The notes: generated by a model not told the origin, from the sequence alone. A stretch of 64,000 nt of DNA from Eubacteriales bacterium (GCA_030536995.1 JAUNOY010000002.1:62001-126000); one strand, 5' to 3'. Counted from the first letter of the stretch, positions 47,574 to 57,473 are shown. Numbers and translations: made by a program.

Positions 47574-49733
47574 ATGGATATTATTCAGGTAATCACACAA
47601 GAACTAAAAGTAGAAAAATGGCAGGTGGAAGCTGCAGTTAAATTAATTGATGAAGGCAATACCATACCGTTTATTTCACGATACAGAAAAGAAGCGACAG
47701 GAGCTTTGAATGACGAACAGCTCCGTAATCTCTTCGACAGACTGGCTTATTTAAGAAATCTGGAGGATAAAAAGACACAGGTTCTGGGAAGTATTGAGGA
47801 ACAGGGCAAGCTTACCGAAGATTTGAAAAAACAGATTCTGGAAGCGCAGACCCTTGTTGTGGTAGAGGATTTATACCGTCCTTACCGTCCGAAACGCCGT
47901 ACCAGAGCGACCATTGCCAAAGAAAAAGGTCTGGAGCCGCTGGCAAATATCATTATGCTCCAGATGACGGACAAATCTATTGAAGATGAGGCAAAAGCCT
48001 TTGTTTCCGAAGAAAAAGAAGTGCCGTCTGTAAGCGTCGCTATTAACGGTGCCAAGGATATTCTTGCAGAACGTATTTCCGATGAGGCGGATTATCGTAT
48101 TTATATTCGAAATCTTACTGCCAAAAAGGGAATCATTGCTTCTGTGGCAAAGAAACCGGAAGAGCAGTCTGTCTACGAAATGTATTATGATTTTGAAGGG
48201 GCTGTAGATAAATTACCGGGACATAAAGTTTTGGCTTTAAACCGTGGGGAAAAAGAAAAAATTCTTACAGTTAAGATTAATGCGCCGGAAGAAGATATCC
48301 TTCGCTATTTAAACAAAAAAATAATCGTAAAAGAAAACCCGAATACAACAGAAATTTTGAAAGAAGTAGTGGAAGACAGCTACAAACGTCTTATCGGTCC
48401 TGCTATTGAGCGTGAAATTCGTAACAGCCTTACAGAAAAGGCAGAAGACGGTGCGATTCACGTATTCGGCAAAAATCTGGAACAGCTTCTGATGCAGCCT
48501 CCGATTGCAGGAAAGGTTGTACTGGGATGGGATCCGGCATTCCGTACCGGATGTAAGCTTGCAGTTGTAGACAGTACGGGAAAAGTTCTTGATACAACGG
48601 TTGTTTACCCTACGGCTCCGACTACCGAGGCAAAAATCAGAGCAGCAAAAGATACCGTGGAGAGCATGATCGACAAATACGATATTTCCCTGATTTCTGT
48701 AGGTAACGGTACTGCCTGCCGTGAGTCTGAACAGGTGATCGTAGATATGCTCAAAGAGATTCCTCAGAAAAAGGTTCAGTATGTAATTACCAATGAGGCA
48801 GGAGCATCTGTTTATTCTGCAAGCAAGCTGGCTACAGAGGAGTTTCCGAACTTTGATGTGGGACAGAGGAGTGCTGCGTCAATTGCAAGACGTGTACAGG
48901 ATCCTCTTGCGGAGCTTGTAAAAATCGATCCGAAATCAATCGGAGTTGGTCAGTATCAGCATGATATGAATCAGAAGAAACTGGGAGAGGCCTTAAGCGG
49001 TGTTGTGGAGGATTGCGTAAATAAAGTCGGTGTTGACTTAAATACAGCATCTGCCTCTCTTTTAGAGTATATTTCAGGTATCAGTAAAGCAATTGCAAAA
49101 AATATTGTGGCTTACCGCGAAGAAAATGGACGTTTTGAAAGCAGAAGAGAACTGCTCAAGGTTGCCAAATTAGGTCCGAAAGCTTTTGAGCAGTGTGCAG
49201 GTTTCATGCGTATTTCCGGAGGCAAAAATCCACTGGATGCAACAAGCGTACATCCGGAAAGTTATGAGGCTGCTTCTAAGCTTCTGGAAAAGCTCGGTTA
49301 TAAAATTTCCGACATCAGTGGCGGCAAGCTTCTTGGAATTTCCCTTCAGATGAAAGGCAAATATGAAAAAATGGCGCAGGAACTGGGAATTGGTGAGATT
49401 ACGCTTCAGGATATTGTAAAAGAACTGGAAAAACCTGCCCGTGACCCTCGTGATGAGATGCCGAAACCAATCCTTCGAACAGACGTCCTTGATATGAAAG
49501 ACCTGAAAGAGGGAATGATTCTCAAAGGAACTGTAAGAAACGTCATCGACTTCGGCGCTTTCGTAGATATCGGTGTACATCAGGACGGCCTTGTTCATAT
49601 TTCCGAGATGAGTGAGAAATTCATCAAACATCCGCTGGAAGCAGTGAGCGTAGGAGATGTGGTAGATGTAAAGGTTATCGGTGTGGATATGAAGAAGAAG
49701 CGAATCAGTCTTTCCATGAAAGGAATTCACTGA
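47574..49733 (+). CDS. tex: Tex family transcription accessory RNA-binding protein
   Basis: A 719-residue protein built from the Tex N-terminal helical domain (IPFISRYRKEATGALNDEQLR), a YqgF/RuvX-like nuclease-fold domain (about 320-450), helix-hairpin-helix motifs (about 490-560; TASASLLEYISGISKAIAKNIV) and a C-terminal S1 RNA-binding domain (about 640-715; GTVRNVIDFGAFVDIGVHQDG). Tex proteins act in transcription, RNA binding and stress; the detailed role is unclear. A modest ribosome site lies 12 bases upstream. Confidence 0.93.
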   Translation: MDIIQVITQELKVEKWQVEAAVKLIDEGNTIPFISRYRKEATGALNDEQLRNLFDRLAYLRNLEDKKTQVLGSIEEQGKLTEDLKKQILEAQTLVVVEDLYRPYRPKRRTRATIAKEKGLEPLANIIMLQMTDKSIEDEAKAFVSEEKEVPSVSVAINGAKDILAERISDEADYRIYIRNLTAKKGIIASVAKKPEEQSVYEMYYDFEGAVDKLPGHKVLALNRGEKEKILTVKINAPEEDILRYLNKKIIVKENPNTTEILKEVVEDSYKRLIGPAIEREIRNSLTEKAEDGAIHVFGKNLEQLLMQPPIAGKVVLGWDPAFRTGCKLAVVDSTGKVLDTTVVYPTAPTTEAKIRAAKDTVESMIDKYDISLISVGNGTACRESEQVIVDMLKEIPQKKVQYVITNEAGASVYSASKLATEEFPNFDVGQRSAASIARRVQDPLAELVKIDPKSIGVGQYQHDMNQKKLGEALSGVVEDCVNKVGVDLNTASASLLEYISGISKAIAKNIVAYREENGRFESRRELLKVAKLGPKAFEQCAGFMRISGGKNPLDATSVHPESYEAASKLLEKLGYKISDISGGKLLGISLQMKGKYEKMAQELGIGEITLQDIVKELEKPARDPRDEMPKPILRTDVLDMKDLKEGMILKGTVRNVIDFGAFVDIGVHQDGLVHISEMSEKFIKHPLEAVSVGDVVDVKVIGVDMKKKRISLSMKGIH

Positions 49734-49750
49734 ACAGCGGGAGACCGGTA

Positions 49751-50023
49751 ATGAATTATTTCTATTATTATCTGGTGGGAATTAACGTATTTGCTTTTTC
49801 CATATATGGCATTGACAAATTTAAAGCGCAGCGCGGGCTCTGGAGAATTCCGGAGAAGGCGCTGCTCCTTGCAGCAGTTATGGGAGGCTCTGTAGGGGCT
49901 TACATAGCAATGAAGTTTTTTCACCATAAAACGAGAAAAGGGAAATTTTATATCGGAGTACCTGTGATTTTTATGATACAGGTTACGGCTTTGCTTGTCT
50001 TTTTTCAAAAATATAACTACTGA
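49751..50023 (+). CDS. DUF1294 small membrane protein
   Basis: A 90-residue protein with two or three helices. The IYGIDKFKAQRGLWRIPEKALL stretch and the HHKTRKGKF motif are characteristic of DUF1294, which occurs alone or fused to cold-shock domains. Its function is unknown. It starts 17 bases after tex. Confidence 0.85.
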   Translation: MNYFYYYLVGINVFAFSIYGIDKFKAQRGLWRIPEKALLLAAVMGGSVGAYIAMKFFHHKTRKGKFYIGVPVIFMIQVTALLVFFQKYNY

Positions 50024-50061
50024 AAAGCCGATGGTACAATAACGTGTATCAGCAAGTTTAA

Positions 50062-50095
50062 AATACAGGGCCGCGTTGGCGACCCTGTATTGTTA
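50062..50095 (+). terminator. Terminator after the DUF1294 gene
   Basis: AATACAGGG and CCCTGTATT form a perfect 9-bp outer stem with a CGC/GCG inner part; TGTT follows. The T run is short. Confidence 0.65.
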
Positions 50096-50135
50096 CCATA
50101 AAAGGAATGAGAGATTACTGACAGAGGTGATACGT

Positions 50136-51026
50136 ATGGAACAACAGGTGCAGGAACAGGTAGAACAGGGAGTGAAGCAGAGTGTGCAGGAAGTAACAGA
50201 AGGAGTAAACCAGCTTCAGCAGTATCTTTATGATAATATTCCGGAATTTACCCGTTTTGGATTTAAAGTAATAATTGCCATTCTTGCCTTTTTTGTGGGA
50301 AGAAAGCTGATTAAATGGCTGGTAAAATTTGTGAAGACTTCCATGGAAAAGGCCTCTGTGGATAAAGGTGTGACGCAGTTTGTGGGCTCTCTTATAAAAG
50401 CAATTCTTTATATTTTGCTTATTTTTAATATTGCCACAAGCTTTGGTGTAACAGAGACTTCAGTAGCAGCTCTTCTTGGTACCGCCGGTGTTACCATCGG
50501 TCTTGCTCTGCAGGGCGGCCTTGCCAATATTGCAGGCGGTGTGATTCTTCTGGTCTTTAAGCCGTTTCAGGTGGGAGATTACATTATTGTCCAGGGACAG
50601 GCTGGATGTGAAGGAACTGTTTATAAGGTGGAGATGTGTTATACCACTCTTCTTTCTATAGATAATAAGCATGTGGTAATTCCTAACGGAACTCTCTCCA
50701 ACAGTATTATAACCAATGTGACTGCCAGAGATTTGCGAAAACTGGAGGTTAAGGTGGGGATTTCCTATCATTCAGATATAGGAAAAGCAAAGGAAATTCT
50801 GGAGAAGCTTCTTCGTGAGGATGAAGATACGAAGGACGACGAAGGAATGGTGGTTTTTGTAGATGAGCTGGGAGCCAGCGCAGTGATTATGGGATTTCGT
50901 GTGTGGGTAGCGACAGATGCTTACTGGCCTGCGAAATGGAGACTGAATCAAAGAATTAAAGAAGAATTTGATGCGCAGGGAATTGAGATTCCATATAATC
51001 AGCTTCAGGTTCATATAAAAGAATGA
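50136..51026 (+). CDS. Small-conductance mechanosensitive channel (MscS family)
   Basis: A 296-residue channel that opens under membrane tension to release solutes during osmotic downshock. After a polar, glutamine-rich N-terminus (1-35) three membrane helices follow, the third being the pore-lining GTAGVTIGLALQGGLANIAGG; the C-terminal cytoplasmic domain has VGDYIIVQGQAGCEGTVYKV and VVIPNGTLSNSIITN. GAGGTGAT is 6 bases before this ATG; the frame from 50076 overlaps the terminator. Confidence 0.93.
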   Translation: MEQQVQEQVEQGVKQSVQEVTEGVNQLQQYLYDNIPEFTRFGFKVIIAILAFFVGRKLIKWLVKFVKTSMEKASVDKGVTQFVGSLIKAILYILLIFNIATSFGVTETSVAALLGTAGVTIGLALQGGLANIAGGVILLVFKPFQVGDYIIVQGQAGCEGTVYKVEMCYTTLLSIDNKHVVIPNGTLSNSIITNVTARDLRKLEVKVGISYHSDIGKAKEILEKLLREDEDTKDDEGMVVFVDELGASAVIMGFRVWVATDAYWPAKWRLNQRIKEEFDAQGIEIPYNQLQVHIKE

Positions 51027-51044
51027 TACAGGGGATTTTTATTG

Positions 51045-52403
51045 ATGAATTCTATTACGAAAAAAACTCGGGTCGATCTGCTGAACGGCCCGATATTTAC
51101 GTCTATGGTCCGGTTTGCGATACCGGTTCTTTTATCCAGTATTTTTCAGCAGCTTTATAATACAATGGATACGATTATCGTAGGAAATATTCTGGGGGAA
51201 ACTTCTCTGGCAGCAGTGGGAGCTGCCATGCCGGTGTATGATCTTCTTATGGGATTTGCAATGGGAATGGGGCATGGCCTTTCTATTGTGACAGCGAGAA
51301 GCTTTGGATCTGGAAATGAAACTTTATTAAAAAAATCAGTAGCAGCGACAATTAAAATCGGAATTGCCATTGCAGTGATTATAACAGTTGTTACCAGGTT
51401 TGTGTTGTTCCCGTTTTTGGAGCTTATGCACACACCGGGAGAGATTATCCATGAGGCGTATAGTTATGTATCTTTTATCACTCAGTTTAGTGCAATAACT
51501 TTAGCCTACAATTTGTGTTCCGGTGCTCTTCGTGCCATCGGAAACAGTGTAATGCCTTTGGTTTTTCTTATTATTTCTTCTATTATTAATATTGTGCTGG
51601 ATATTCTCTTTATCACACAGTTTCAGATGGGAATCCGGGGAGCTGCAGCAGCAACAGTTATTGCCCAGGCTGTATCCGTGGTACTCTGTCTGGTTTATAT
51701 TGTAAGAAAGACTCCTCTTCTTGTCCCGGAAAAAAAACACTTCGAGACGGATAAACCTCTTTATAAAGAGATGATTGCTCAGGGTCTTTCCATGAGTTTT
51801 ATGAGTTGTTTTGTCTCAGCAGGAACTGCTGTTCTCCAGTCAGGAATCAATGGGCTTGGATATCTTGTGATTGCCGGACATACTGCAGCAAGAAAGCTTT
51901 GTATGTTCTGTCTGATGCCGTTTTCAGCGATGAACGGTTCTATCAATACCTTTGTTTCTCAGAATTACGGTGCAGGGAAACCGGACAGAATCCGCAGAGC
52001 GATGAAATATGCGTATTGCTATAATGCGCTGGTAACGGGAATTCTTATGGTGGTGATTTACAGCTTCGCACCGCAGATGGTGAGCTTTATCTCCGGTTCA
52101 GAAGAGGCGGTAGTTCTTGGAAACGGCTCCATGTATCTGCGAGTGGTAGCGCCGTTCTATTTTGTTCTGGGGGTGATTAACCAGACGCGTTCCGCATTGC
52201 AGGCAATCGGGCGCAAAATTCTTCCGATTCTCTCCAGTGTGATTGAATTAGTGGGAAAGATTATTTTCGCCATGATTTTTATTCCGATTTTCCATTATCA
52301 GGCAGTTATCTGGTGCGAACCGATTATTTGGTGCTTCATGGCTGTGGAGCTGGTATTTGCCTTCTGGACAAATCCATACATCCGCGGAAAGAACCGAAGC
52401 TGA
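51045..52403 (+). CDS. MATE-family efflux transporter
   Basis: A 452-residue, twelve-helix exporter, with the internal two-fold repeat of the MATE superfamily: GPIFTSMVRFAIPVLLSSIFQQLYNTMDTIIVG at the start and the matching GYLVIAGHTAARKLCMFCLMPFSAMNGSINTFVSQNYGAGK in the second half. Such proteins expel drugs or metabolites in exchange for Na+ or H+. GGGGA precedes the ATG; a TTG one codon earlier is unlikely. 18 bases after the MscS gene, so perhaps one transcript. Confidence 0.93.
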   Translation: MNSITKKTRVDLLNGPIFTSMVRFAIPVLLSSIFQQLYNTMDTIIVGNILGETSLAAVGAAMPVYDLLMGFAMGMGHGLSIVTARSFGSGNETLLKKSVAATIKIGIAIAVIITVVTRFVLFPFLELMHTPGEIIHEAYSYVSFITQFSAITLAYNLCSGALRAIGNSVMPLVFLIISSIINIVLDILFITQFQMGIRGAAAATVIAQAVSVVLCLVYIVRKTPLLVPEKKHFETDKPLYKEMIAQGLSMSFMSCFVSAGTAVLQSGINGLGYLVIAGHTAARKLCMFCLMPFSAMNGSINTFVSQNYGAGKPDRIRRAMKYAYCYNALVTGILMVVIYSFAPQMVSFISGSEEAVVLGNGSMYLRVVAPFYFVLGVINQTRSALQAIGRKILPILSSVIELVGKIIFAMIFIPIFHYQAVIWCEPIIWCFMAVELVFAFWTNPYIRGKNRS

Positions 52404-52412
52404 AATATGACA

Positions 52413-52443
52413 AAATCCTCTGTCACTGGACAGGGGATTTTTT
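52413..52443 (+). terminator. Terminator after the MATE gene
   Basis: AAATCCTCTGTC pairs with GACAGGGGATTT (12 bp, one wobble) around ACTG and runs into a T tract. Confidence 0.85.
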
Positions 52444-52670
52444 ATACAGATAAAAAAAGATTTTCATACTATTTTTCTGGTATTATATTTATCTTTTTGG
52501 TAAAATCAGATTATAGAAAACAAGTAAAGAAGGTGAGTGAAGCAGACGTGTGGAACTTACTAAAGAGAAAAATTCTGTAAAGATTAAGCGACAGAATCAG
52601 AGAATACTTCAGAGGAAATCTCTTAGATACGGAAGATGACGATACATAGCTTCAGGAAAGGAGATTCCTC

Positions 52671-53585
52671 GTGGGGAATAAGAATAATACTATTTTTGAT
52701 GATGTCTTCCGGACGATGCTTGAGAAGATGCCGGGGCTTGTTATACCATTGATCAATGAGGTTTTTGGAACGGCTTATCCGGAGGATATCCCCATTATAC
52801 AAAAGAGAAATGAGCATGAAACGAAGGGCGGAGAGATTATTACAGACTCCCATCTTTTTGTTGGGAACAAAGTCTATCATATTGAGTGCCAGAGTACCGG
52901 AGATCCTGTAATGGTGATTCGTATGGTAGAATACGACTTTGCGACAGCATTGGAATACGTAGAAAGAGAAAATGGAAAGTTCCGTATATATTTTCCCCAT
53001 TCTTGCGTATTATATCTTCGTGGAAAGTCCGGCACGGCTGCACTGGAACTGGAAGTCGTGATGCCGGATGGAAAGATATTGGAATATCATGTGCCCATCA
53101 TTCGGATGGAACAGTATACCAGAGATGTAATATTTCAGAAAAATCTGCTGTTTCTGCTTCCGTTTTATGTAATACGCTATGAAAAACAGAAAAAAGAATT
53201 AGAAGAAAACACAGAGAAACTGGACAGCCTGCTGTCCGAGTACCATCTCATTGAACAGCATCTGGAGGAAACATTACTGGACAGGGGAAAAGAGAAAGAA
53301 TACCGGGATTTGATAGAGCTGATAACCCGAATCTCAGATTATATTTTCTCCGATGCAGGAAAGGCAAGGAAAGGAGTAGGTGATATAATGGGAGGAAACG
53401 TATTGGAACTGGAATCTGACCGACTGATTCAAAGAGGATTTGAACAGGGAGAAGAACAACAGGCATTGAAGACTGCACAGCGTATGCTGGAAGCGGGAAA
53501 ATACACTGTTGCTGAGATCTGTATGATTTCCGGATTAAGTCAGGAAAAGGTTGAACAGTTGAAAAACAAGATGGCTTCAAAGTGA
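52671..53585 (+). CDS. Rpn-family PD-(D/E)XK nuclease (recombination-promoting type)
   Basis: A 304-residue protein of the transposase-like Rpn/YhgA group. The nuclease motif is Asp59 in IITDSHLF and Glu72-Cys-Gln74 in YHIECQS; the C-terminal region has the family's QRGFEQGEEQQALKTAQRMLEAGKYTVAEI tail. Rpn proteins cut DNA and have been linked to recombination and phage defence. It uses a GTG start with AAAGGAG 8 bases upstream. The 230 bases before it contain only short reading frames. No flanking repeats suggest a mobile element, so it stands alone with its own terminator. Confidence 0.85.
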   Translation: MGNKNNTIFDDVFRTMLEKMPGLVIPLINEVFGTAYPEDIPIIQKRNEHETKGGEIITDSHLFVGNKVYHIECQSTGDPVMVIRMVEYDFATALEYVERENGKFRIYFPHSCVLYLRGKSGTAALELEVVMPDGKILEYHVPIIRMEQYTRDVIFQKNLLFLLPFYVIRYEKQKKELEENTEKLDSLLSEYHLIEQHLEETLLDRGKEKEYRDLIELITRISDYIFSDAGKARKGVGDIMGGNVLELESDRLIQRGFEQGEEQQALKTAQRMLEAGKYTVAEICMISGLSQEKVEQLKNKMASK

Positions 53586-53648
53586 CTTCCGGATGAAACA
53601 ATACAAAACAATAATAATGCAGCTGGTAATATAACAAAAAACGGCAAT

Positions 53649-53673
53649 AAAAGGGGAGATAAGCCCCTTTTTT
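53649..53673 (+). terminator. Terminator after the Rpn-type gene
   Basis: AAAAGGGG and CCCCTTTT form an 8-bp stem with a 7-base loop and six Ts. Confidence 0.85.
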
Positions 53674-53702
53674 GGTTATAAAGTACAAAAGAAATGTGCA
53701 TA

Positions 53703-53723
53703 ATTCGTGAACATGTAACGAAT
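53703..53723. promoter_or_regulatory. Inverted repeat upstream of the ABC operon promoter
   Basis: ATTCGT and ACGAAT are perfect 6-bp arms 9 bases apart, ending about 24 bases before the -35. The position suits an activator site. A second short palindrome (CCGT-TC-ACGG, 53795-53804) lies just past the expected transcript start. Confidence 0.35.
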
Positions 53724-53746
53724 CAATAAAAAACACGACGAAACAA

Positions 53747-53775
53747 TTGACAATACATACATATATATATATAAT
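53747..53775 (+). promoter_or_regulatory. Consensus promoter of the ABC transporter operon
   Basis: TTGACA at 53747-53752 and TATAAT at 53770-53775, exactly 17 bases apart: a perfect consensus pair, separated by an alternating AT tract. The leader to the first gene is about 100 bases. Confidence 0.8.
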
Positions 53776-53883
53776 GTAAGTAAGTTAAAGCGGTCCGTTC
53801 ACGGCATAATATACAATTAGAGAATGACCGGGGACGTTTGCGGAATCGTAACTTATAAAAATACTCTAAAGGGAGGAACAGGT

Positions 53884-55563
53884 ATGACGAACAAAGGATT
53901 CAGAAGAATCATGGCACTTGCACTTGCGTCCACTATGGTAGTTGGAAGCGCAGTTCCGGCACTTGCCAAAAAGAAAGACGAAGTGAAACTCACAGAAGCA
54001 GGTTATCCTATTGTACCGGAAGGAGAAGAACTTACTCTGACATGTTTCACAATGACCATGCCTAACGTAGAAAACTTTGAAACAAACGATTTCACCAAGT
54101 ATCTTGAGGAGCAGACTGGCATACATATTGAATGGGTGACTGCAGGACGTGATGATTGGCAGGAAAAACTGAATATGATGCTTGCTTCCGGTGACTATCC
54201 GGATATGATGCTTGGCGTATCACCTGACCTTGCGAAATTCGGTGTAAAAGAACAGATTATTGTTCCGTTAGATGAGTACATCAATGAAGATATCATGCCG
54301 AATTATATGGCACGTTACGGTGAGAAACTTGACTTAAGCCGTGAGACAGACGGACAGATTTACTCCCTGTTCAGCGAGAATGACTGCTACCACTGCTCTT
54401 ATGGACGTAAAATGTGGATCAACACCAAATATCTGGAAGAGATGGGTCTGGAGAAGCCAACTACAACTCAGGAATTTTATGATATGTGTGTGAAATTCAA
54501 AGAGTACAAGCCAAACGGAATCGCAGTTGTAGGTACTGCACCTGGAAAAGGCTGGTATGCTGAGTTTGAGAACTGGTTAATGGGATCTTTCATTCTTCCT
54601 CCAAGCTCTTCCTATACACTGAGTGTTCGCGATAAGACAGCAGTGACATGGGACGGTGAGGTAAAATGTGTTGCTACAGATGACCGTTACAGAGAATTCC
54701 TGAAATATGCGAACTCCCTCTATGAGGCTGGAGCTCTTTACGATGGTAACTTTACACAGACAGTAGAGCAGATGAAAGCGATTATCAACCAGGAAGATGC
54801 ACCGGTTCTGTGCTTCCCGGAAGGTACAATTTCCGACTGTATTGATTCTTCTTCAAATCCGGAACTGTATGCTCAGTATGAGACACTTTCTCCACTTGAA
54901 GGTCCAGATGGCACAAGACTTACAACATTCTTCAGATATTTAGCTCTTTCTGACGGAAGCTTCTGTATCACAGATACATGTAAGAGTCCTGAAGCAGCAA
55001 TGCGTTGGGCAGATTTCTTCTACAGTGAGACAGGTGACTTAATGTCCCAGTACGGTGCGGAAGAAGGCGTTGACTGGGCTCTTAATCCGGAAGGTGAATT
55101 CGGTCTTGACGGCGAACCGGCAGATTACAAGATTCTCAATCCATATACTGCTGAAACTCAGAACCATGACTGGCAGGATCTTGGTATCCGTGTAGCTCCG
55201 GCAGAATACAGATTAGGTGCTGCAACTCCTCAGGATGTTGATATTAAGACTGGCGAAGGACTTGAGAAATTATTATATGAATCTTCCAAAAATGATTATG
55301 CACCATATACACAGACAGAAGAGAACTCAGACCTTGATGTTCTTCCTCGTCTGAAACTGACAAGCGAGGAGACAACAAACGTTTCCACAATCGCTGTAGA
55401 AGTTGAAAAAATGATTGATGAGAACTCTGCTGCATTTATCACAGGAGCAAGAAATATCGAAGATGATAAAGATTGGGAATCCTTCAAAACATCTCTCGAG
55501 AGTGCAGGTCTCCAAGAGCTGCTTGAAACATACCAGACAGCATACGACAGACAGATGAAATAA
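53884..55563 (+). CDS. ABC transporter extracellular binding protein (LplA/family 1), no lipobox
   Basis: A 559-residue solute-binding protein of the large Lpl/Ytc type used for oligosaccharide or similar uptake. The first 27 residues are a signal segment ending in AVPALA, a signal-peptidase-I site; no lipobox cysteine is present, which is unusual for a Gram-positive binding protein. After it, LTLTCFTMTMPNVENFETND and DDWQEKLNMMLASGDYPDMMLG resemble the family's ligand-binding domain. The start at 53884 has GGGAGG 8 bases upstream; the frame from 53824 lacks one. A strong hairpin separates it from the permease genes, so it is probably made in excess. Confidence 0.9.
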   Translation: MTNKGFRRIMALALASTMVVGSAVPALAKKKDEVKLTEAGYPIVPEGEELTLTCFTMTMPNVENFETNDFTKYLEEQTGIHIEWVTAGRDDWQEKLNMMLASGDYPDMMLGVSPDLAKFGVKEQIIVPLDEYINEDIMPNYMARYGEKLDLSRETDGQIYSLFSENDCYHCSYGRKMWINTKYLEEMGLEKPTTTQEFYDMCVKFKEYKPNGIAVVGTAPGKGWYAEFENWLMGSFILPPSSSYTLSVRDKTAVTWDGEVKCVATDDRYREFLKYANSLYEAGALYDGNFTQTVEQMKAIINQEDAPVLCFPEGTISDCIDSSSNPELYAQYETLSPLEGPDGTRLTTFFRYLALSDGSFCITDTCKSPEAAMRWADFFYSETGDLMSQYGAEEGVDWALNPEGEFGLDGEPADYKILNPYTAETQNHDWQDLGIRVAPAEYRLGAATPQDVDIKTGEGLEKLLYESSKNDYAPYTQTEENSDLDVLPRLKLTSEETTNVSTIAVEVEKMIDENSAAFITGARNIEDDKDWESFKTSLESAGLQELLETYQTAYDRQMK

Positions 55564-55586
55564 GAAATCTGCAAAAGAGATCATGG

Positions 55587-55617
55587 GTGGCCGGGCCAGG
55601 ATGGTCCGGCCACTTTT
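55587..55617 (+). terminator. Partial terminator between binding protein and permease genes
   Basis: GTGGCCGGGCC pairs with GGTCCGGCCAC (11 bp, one wobble) around AGGAT, followed by TTTTATT. Read-through would give less permease than binding protein. Confidence 0.75.
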
Positions 55618-55647
55618 ATTAAAAAATGAAAAGGAGGAGCATAAAAA

Positions 55648-56565
55648 GTGGGAAAAAACAAAGTGAAAAAAACTAAAATGAAATCCTCTAACTGGCAGTT
55701 CTGGCTGATTATTGCCCTGCCATGTATTTATGCATTAATCTTTGCCTATGTGCCTATGGGCGGTATCCTTATGGCGTTTGAGGACTACAGTCCGAGACGT
55801 GGATTCCTGGGAAGTGACTGGGTTGGTCTGAAACATTTCACAAGATTCCTTACCTCGACTTCCAGTGTTCAGGTTATTAAAAATACTCTGATTCTTGGTG
55901 CATATAACCTGATTATCAGTTTCCCGATTCCGGTTATCCTTGCAGTCTGCATCAATGAGATTCAGTCTAAATTCTTTAAGAAAACTGTACAGATGGTTAC
56001 ATACGCACCGTACTTCATTTCCATTGTCGTACTTTGCGGCATGCTGTTCACTATGACAGACCTTCGTACAGGTATTTTTAATATCTTATTAGGAAAAATT
56101 GGAATTGATCCAATTAACTTTACAGGAAGCCCGGAGACATTCCGGCATTTGTATGTATGGAGTGGTGTCTGGCAGACAGCCGGATATTCGGCGATTATTT
56201 ATATCGCAGCTCTTGCAGGTGTCAGTCCTGAGCTGAAAGAAGCTGCGGTAATGGACGGTGCCAGCCGAATTCAGAGAATTCTCCATGTAGATATTCCTTG
56301 TATCATGCCGACACTTGTAATCATGCTGATCATGAGCTGCGGTAATATTATCAATATCGGTTTCGATAAAGTATTCTTATTACAGAACCCGATGAACGCA
56401 AGCGTATCCGAGGTTATCTCAACCTTCGTATATAAGGTCGGTATCACACAGGCAGATTACGGCTTCTCAACAGCGGCCGGTCTGTTCCAGTCTGTCGTAA
56501 GCTTTATTCTTCTGGTTTCTGTTAACCAGATCAGTAAAAAGGTTACAGACAACAGCTTGTGGTAG
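55648..56565 (+). CDS. ABC transporter permease (LplB type)
   Basis: A 305-residue inner-membrane subunit with six helices. The EAA-type cytoplasmic loop reads ELKEAAVMDGASRIQRILHVDIPCI, where the ATPase docks. It uses a GTG start with AAAGGAGG upstream and is followed after 11 bases by the second permease. No ATPase gene is in the cluster, so a shared MsmX-type ATPase elsewhere is likely. Confidence 0.93.
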   Translation: MGKNKVKKTKMKSSNWQFWLIIALPCIYALIFAYVPMGGILMAFEDYSPRRGFLGSDWVGLKHFTRFLTSTSSVQVIKNTLILGAYNLIISFPIPVILAVCINEIQSKFFKKTVQMVTYAPYFISIVVLCGMLFTMTDLRTGIFNILLGKIGIDPINFTGSPETFRHLYVWSGVWQTAGYSAIIYIAALAGVSPELKEAAVMDGASRIQRILHVDIPCIMPTLVIMLIMSCGNIINIGFDKVFLLQNPMNASVSEVISTFVYKVGITQADYGFSTAAGLFQSVVSFILLVSVNQISKKVTDNSLW

Positions 56566-56576
56566 GAGGTAGATAT

Positions 56577-57473
56577 ATGAACGTAAAATTTAAAAACCAG
56601 AGTACAGGTGATAAGATTTTTATTGTTTCTGTATATGCAATACTGTCAATTATCCTTGTTATTGTACTGTATCCATTGATTTATGTAGTAGCAGCATCCT
56701 TCTCAGACCCGCAGGCAGTTATCAGCGGAAAGGTAATTCTCTGGCCGGTGGATGTAACACTGAGAGGCTATCAGGCGGTATTTAAGAATCCTAAGATTCT
56801 TACAGGTTTTGCAAACTCCCTGTTTTATATGTTTGTAGGTACAGCCATCAACCTTGTTATGACTATGCTTTGTGCATATCCTCTTTCCCGTAAAGAGTTT
56901 ACAGCAAGAAATAAAATCGCAGCGCTGTTTGTATTTACCATGTATTTCTCAGGCGGACTTGTACCAAACTACATGATTGTCAGCAAACTTGGTCTTATCA
57001 ACACTCGTTGGGCAATGCTTATTCCGACAGCAATGTCTACATACAATATGATTATTGCACGTACTTATATGGTCAACTCCATTCCGGATGAACTGTATGA
57101 GGCAGCGCAGCTTGACGGCTGTTCTCCATTCAAATATCTGATGAAAGTAATCGTGCCGCTGAGTAAACCGATTATCGCGGTTCTGGCGCTGTATTACGGA
57201 ATTGCAAAGTGGAACAACTATTTTGACGCTATGCTTTATTTGAACGATTCAAGCAAATGGCCGATCACAATGGTTCTTCGTGAAATCCTTATTCAGAACC
57301 AGATTGACCCGACCATGCTGACGGATGCCTCGGCACTTTCCAAACTTCAGGGTATGACAGAGCTTCTGAAATATTCTGTTATCGTGGTAGCATCTGTGCC
57401 GGTTCTTATGATTTATCCGTTTGTACAGAAATATTTTGTAAAAGGTGTAACAATCGGAGCGGTTAAAGGCTGA
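56577..57473 (+). CDS. ABC transporter permease (LplC/YtcP type)
   Basis: A 298-residue second permease subunit with six helices. The ATPase-docking loop is ELYEAAQLDGCSPFKYLMKVIVPLSKPII. The start at 56577 has TAGGAGG 6 bases upstream and lies just after the first permease's stop; an in-frame ATG at 56559 would overlap that gene. It forms a heterodimer with the preceding product. Confidence 0.93.
   Translation: MNVKFKNQSTGDKIFIVSVYAILSIILVIVLYPLIYVVAASFSDPQAVISGKVILWPVDVTLRGYQAVFKNPKILTGFANSLFYMFVGTAINLVMTMLCAYPLSRKEFTARNKIAALFVFTMYFSGGLVPNYMIVSKLGLINTRWAMLIPTAMSTYNMIIARTYMVNSIPDELYEAAQLDGCSPFKYLMKVIVPLSKPIIAVLALYYGIAKWNNYFDAMLYLNDSSKWPITMVLREILIQNQIDPTMLTDASALSKLQGMTELLKYSVIVVASVPVLMIYPFVQKYFVKGVTIGAVKG

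Noticed and set aside
52444-52670. Possible small gene before the Rpn-type nuclease (GTG near 52548).
   Set aside because: The frame closes after about 10 codons; other pieces have no start or ribosome site.
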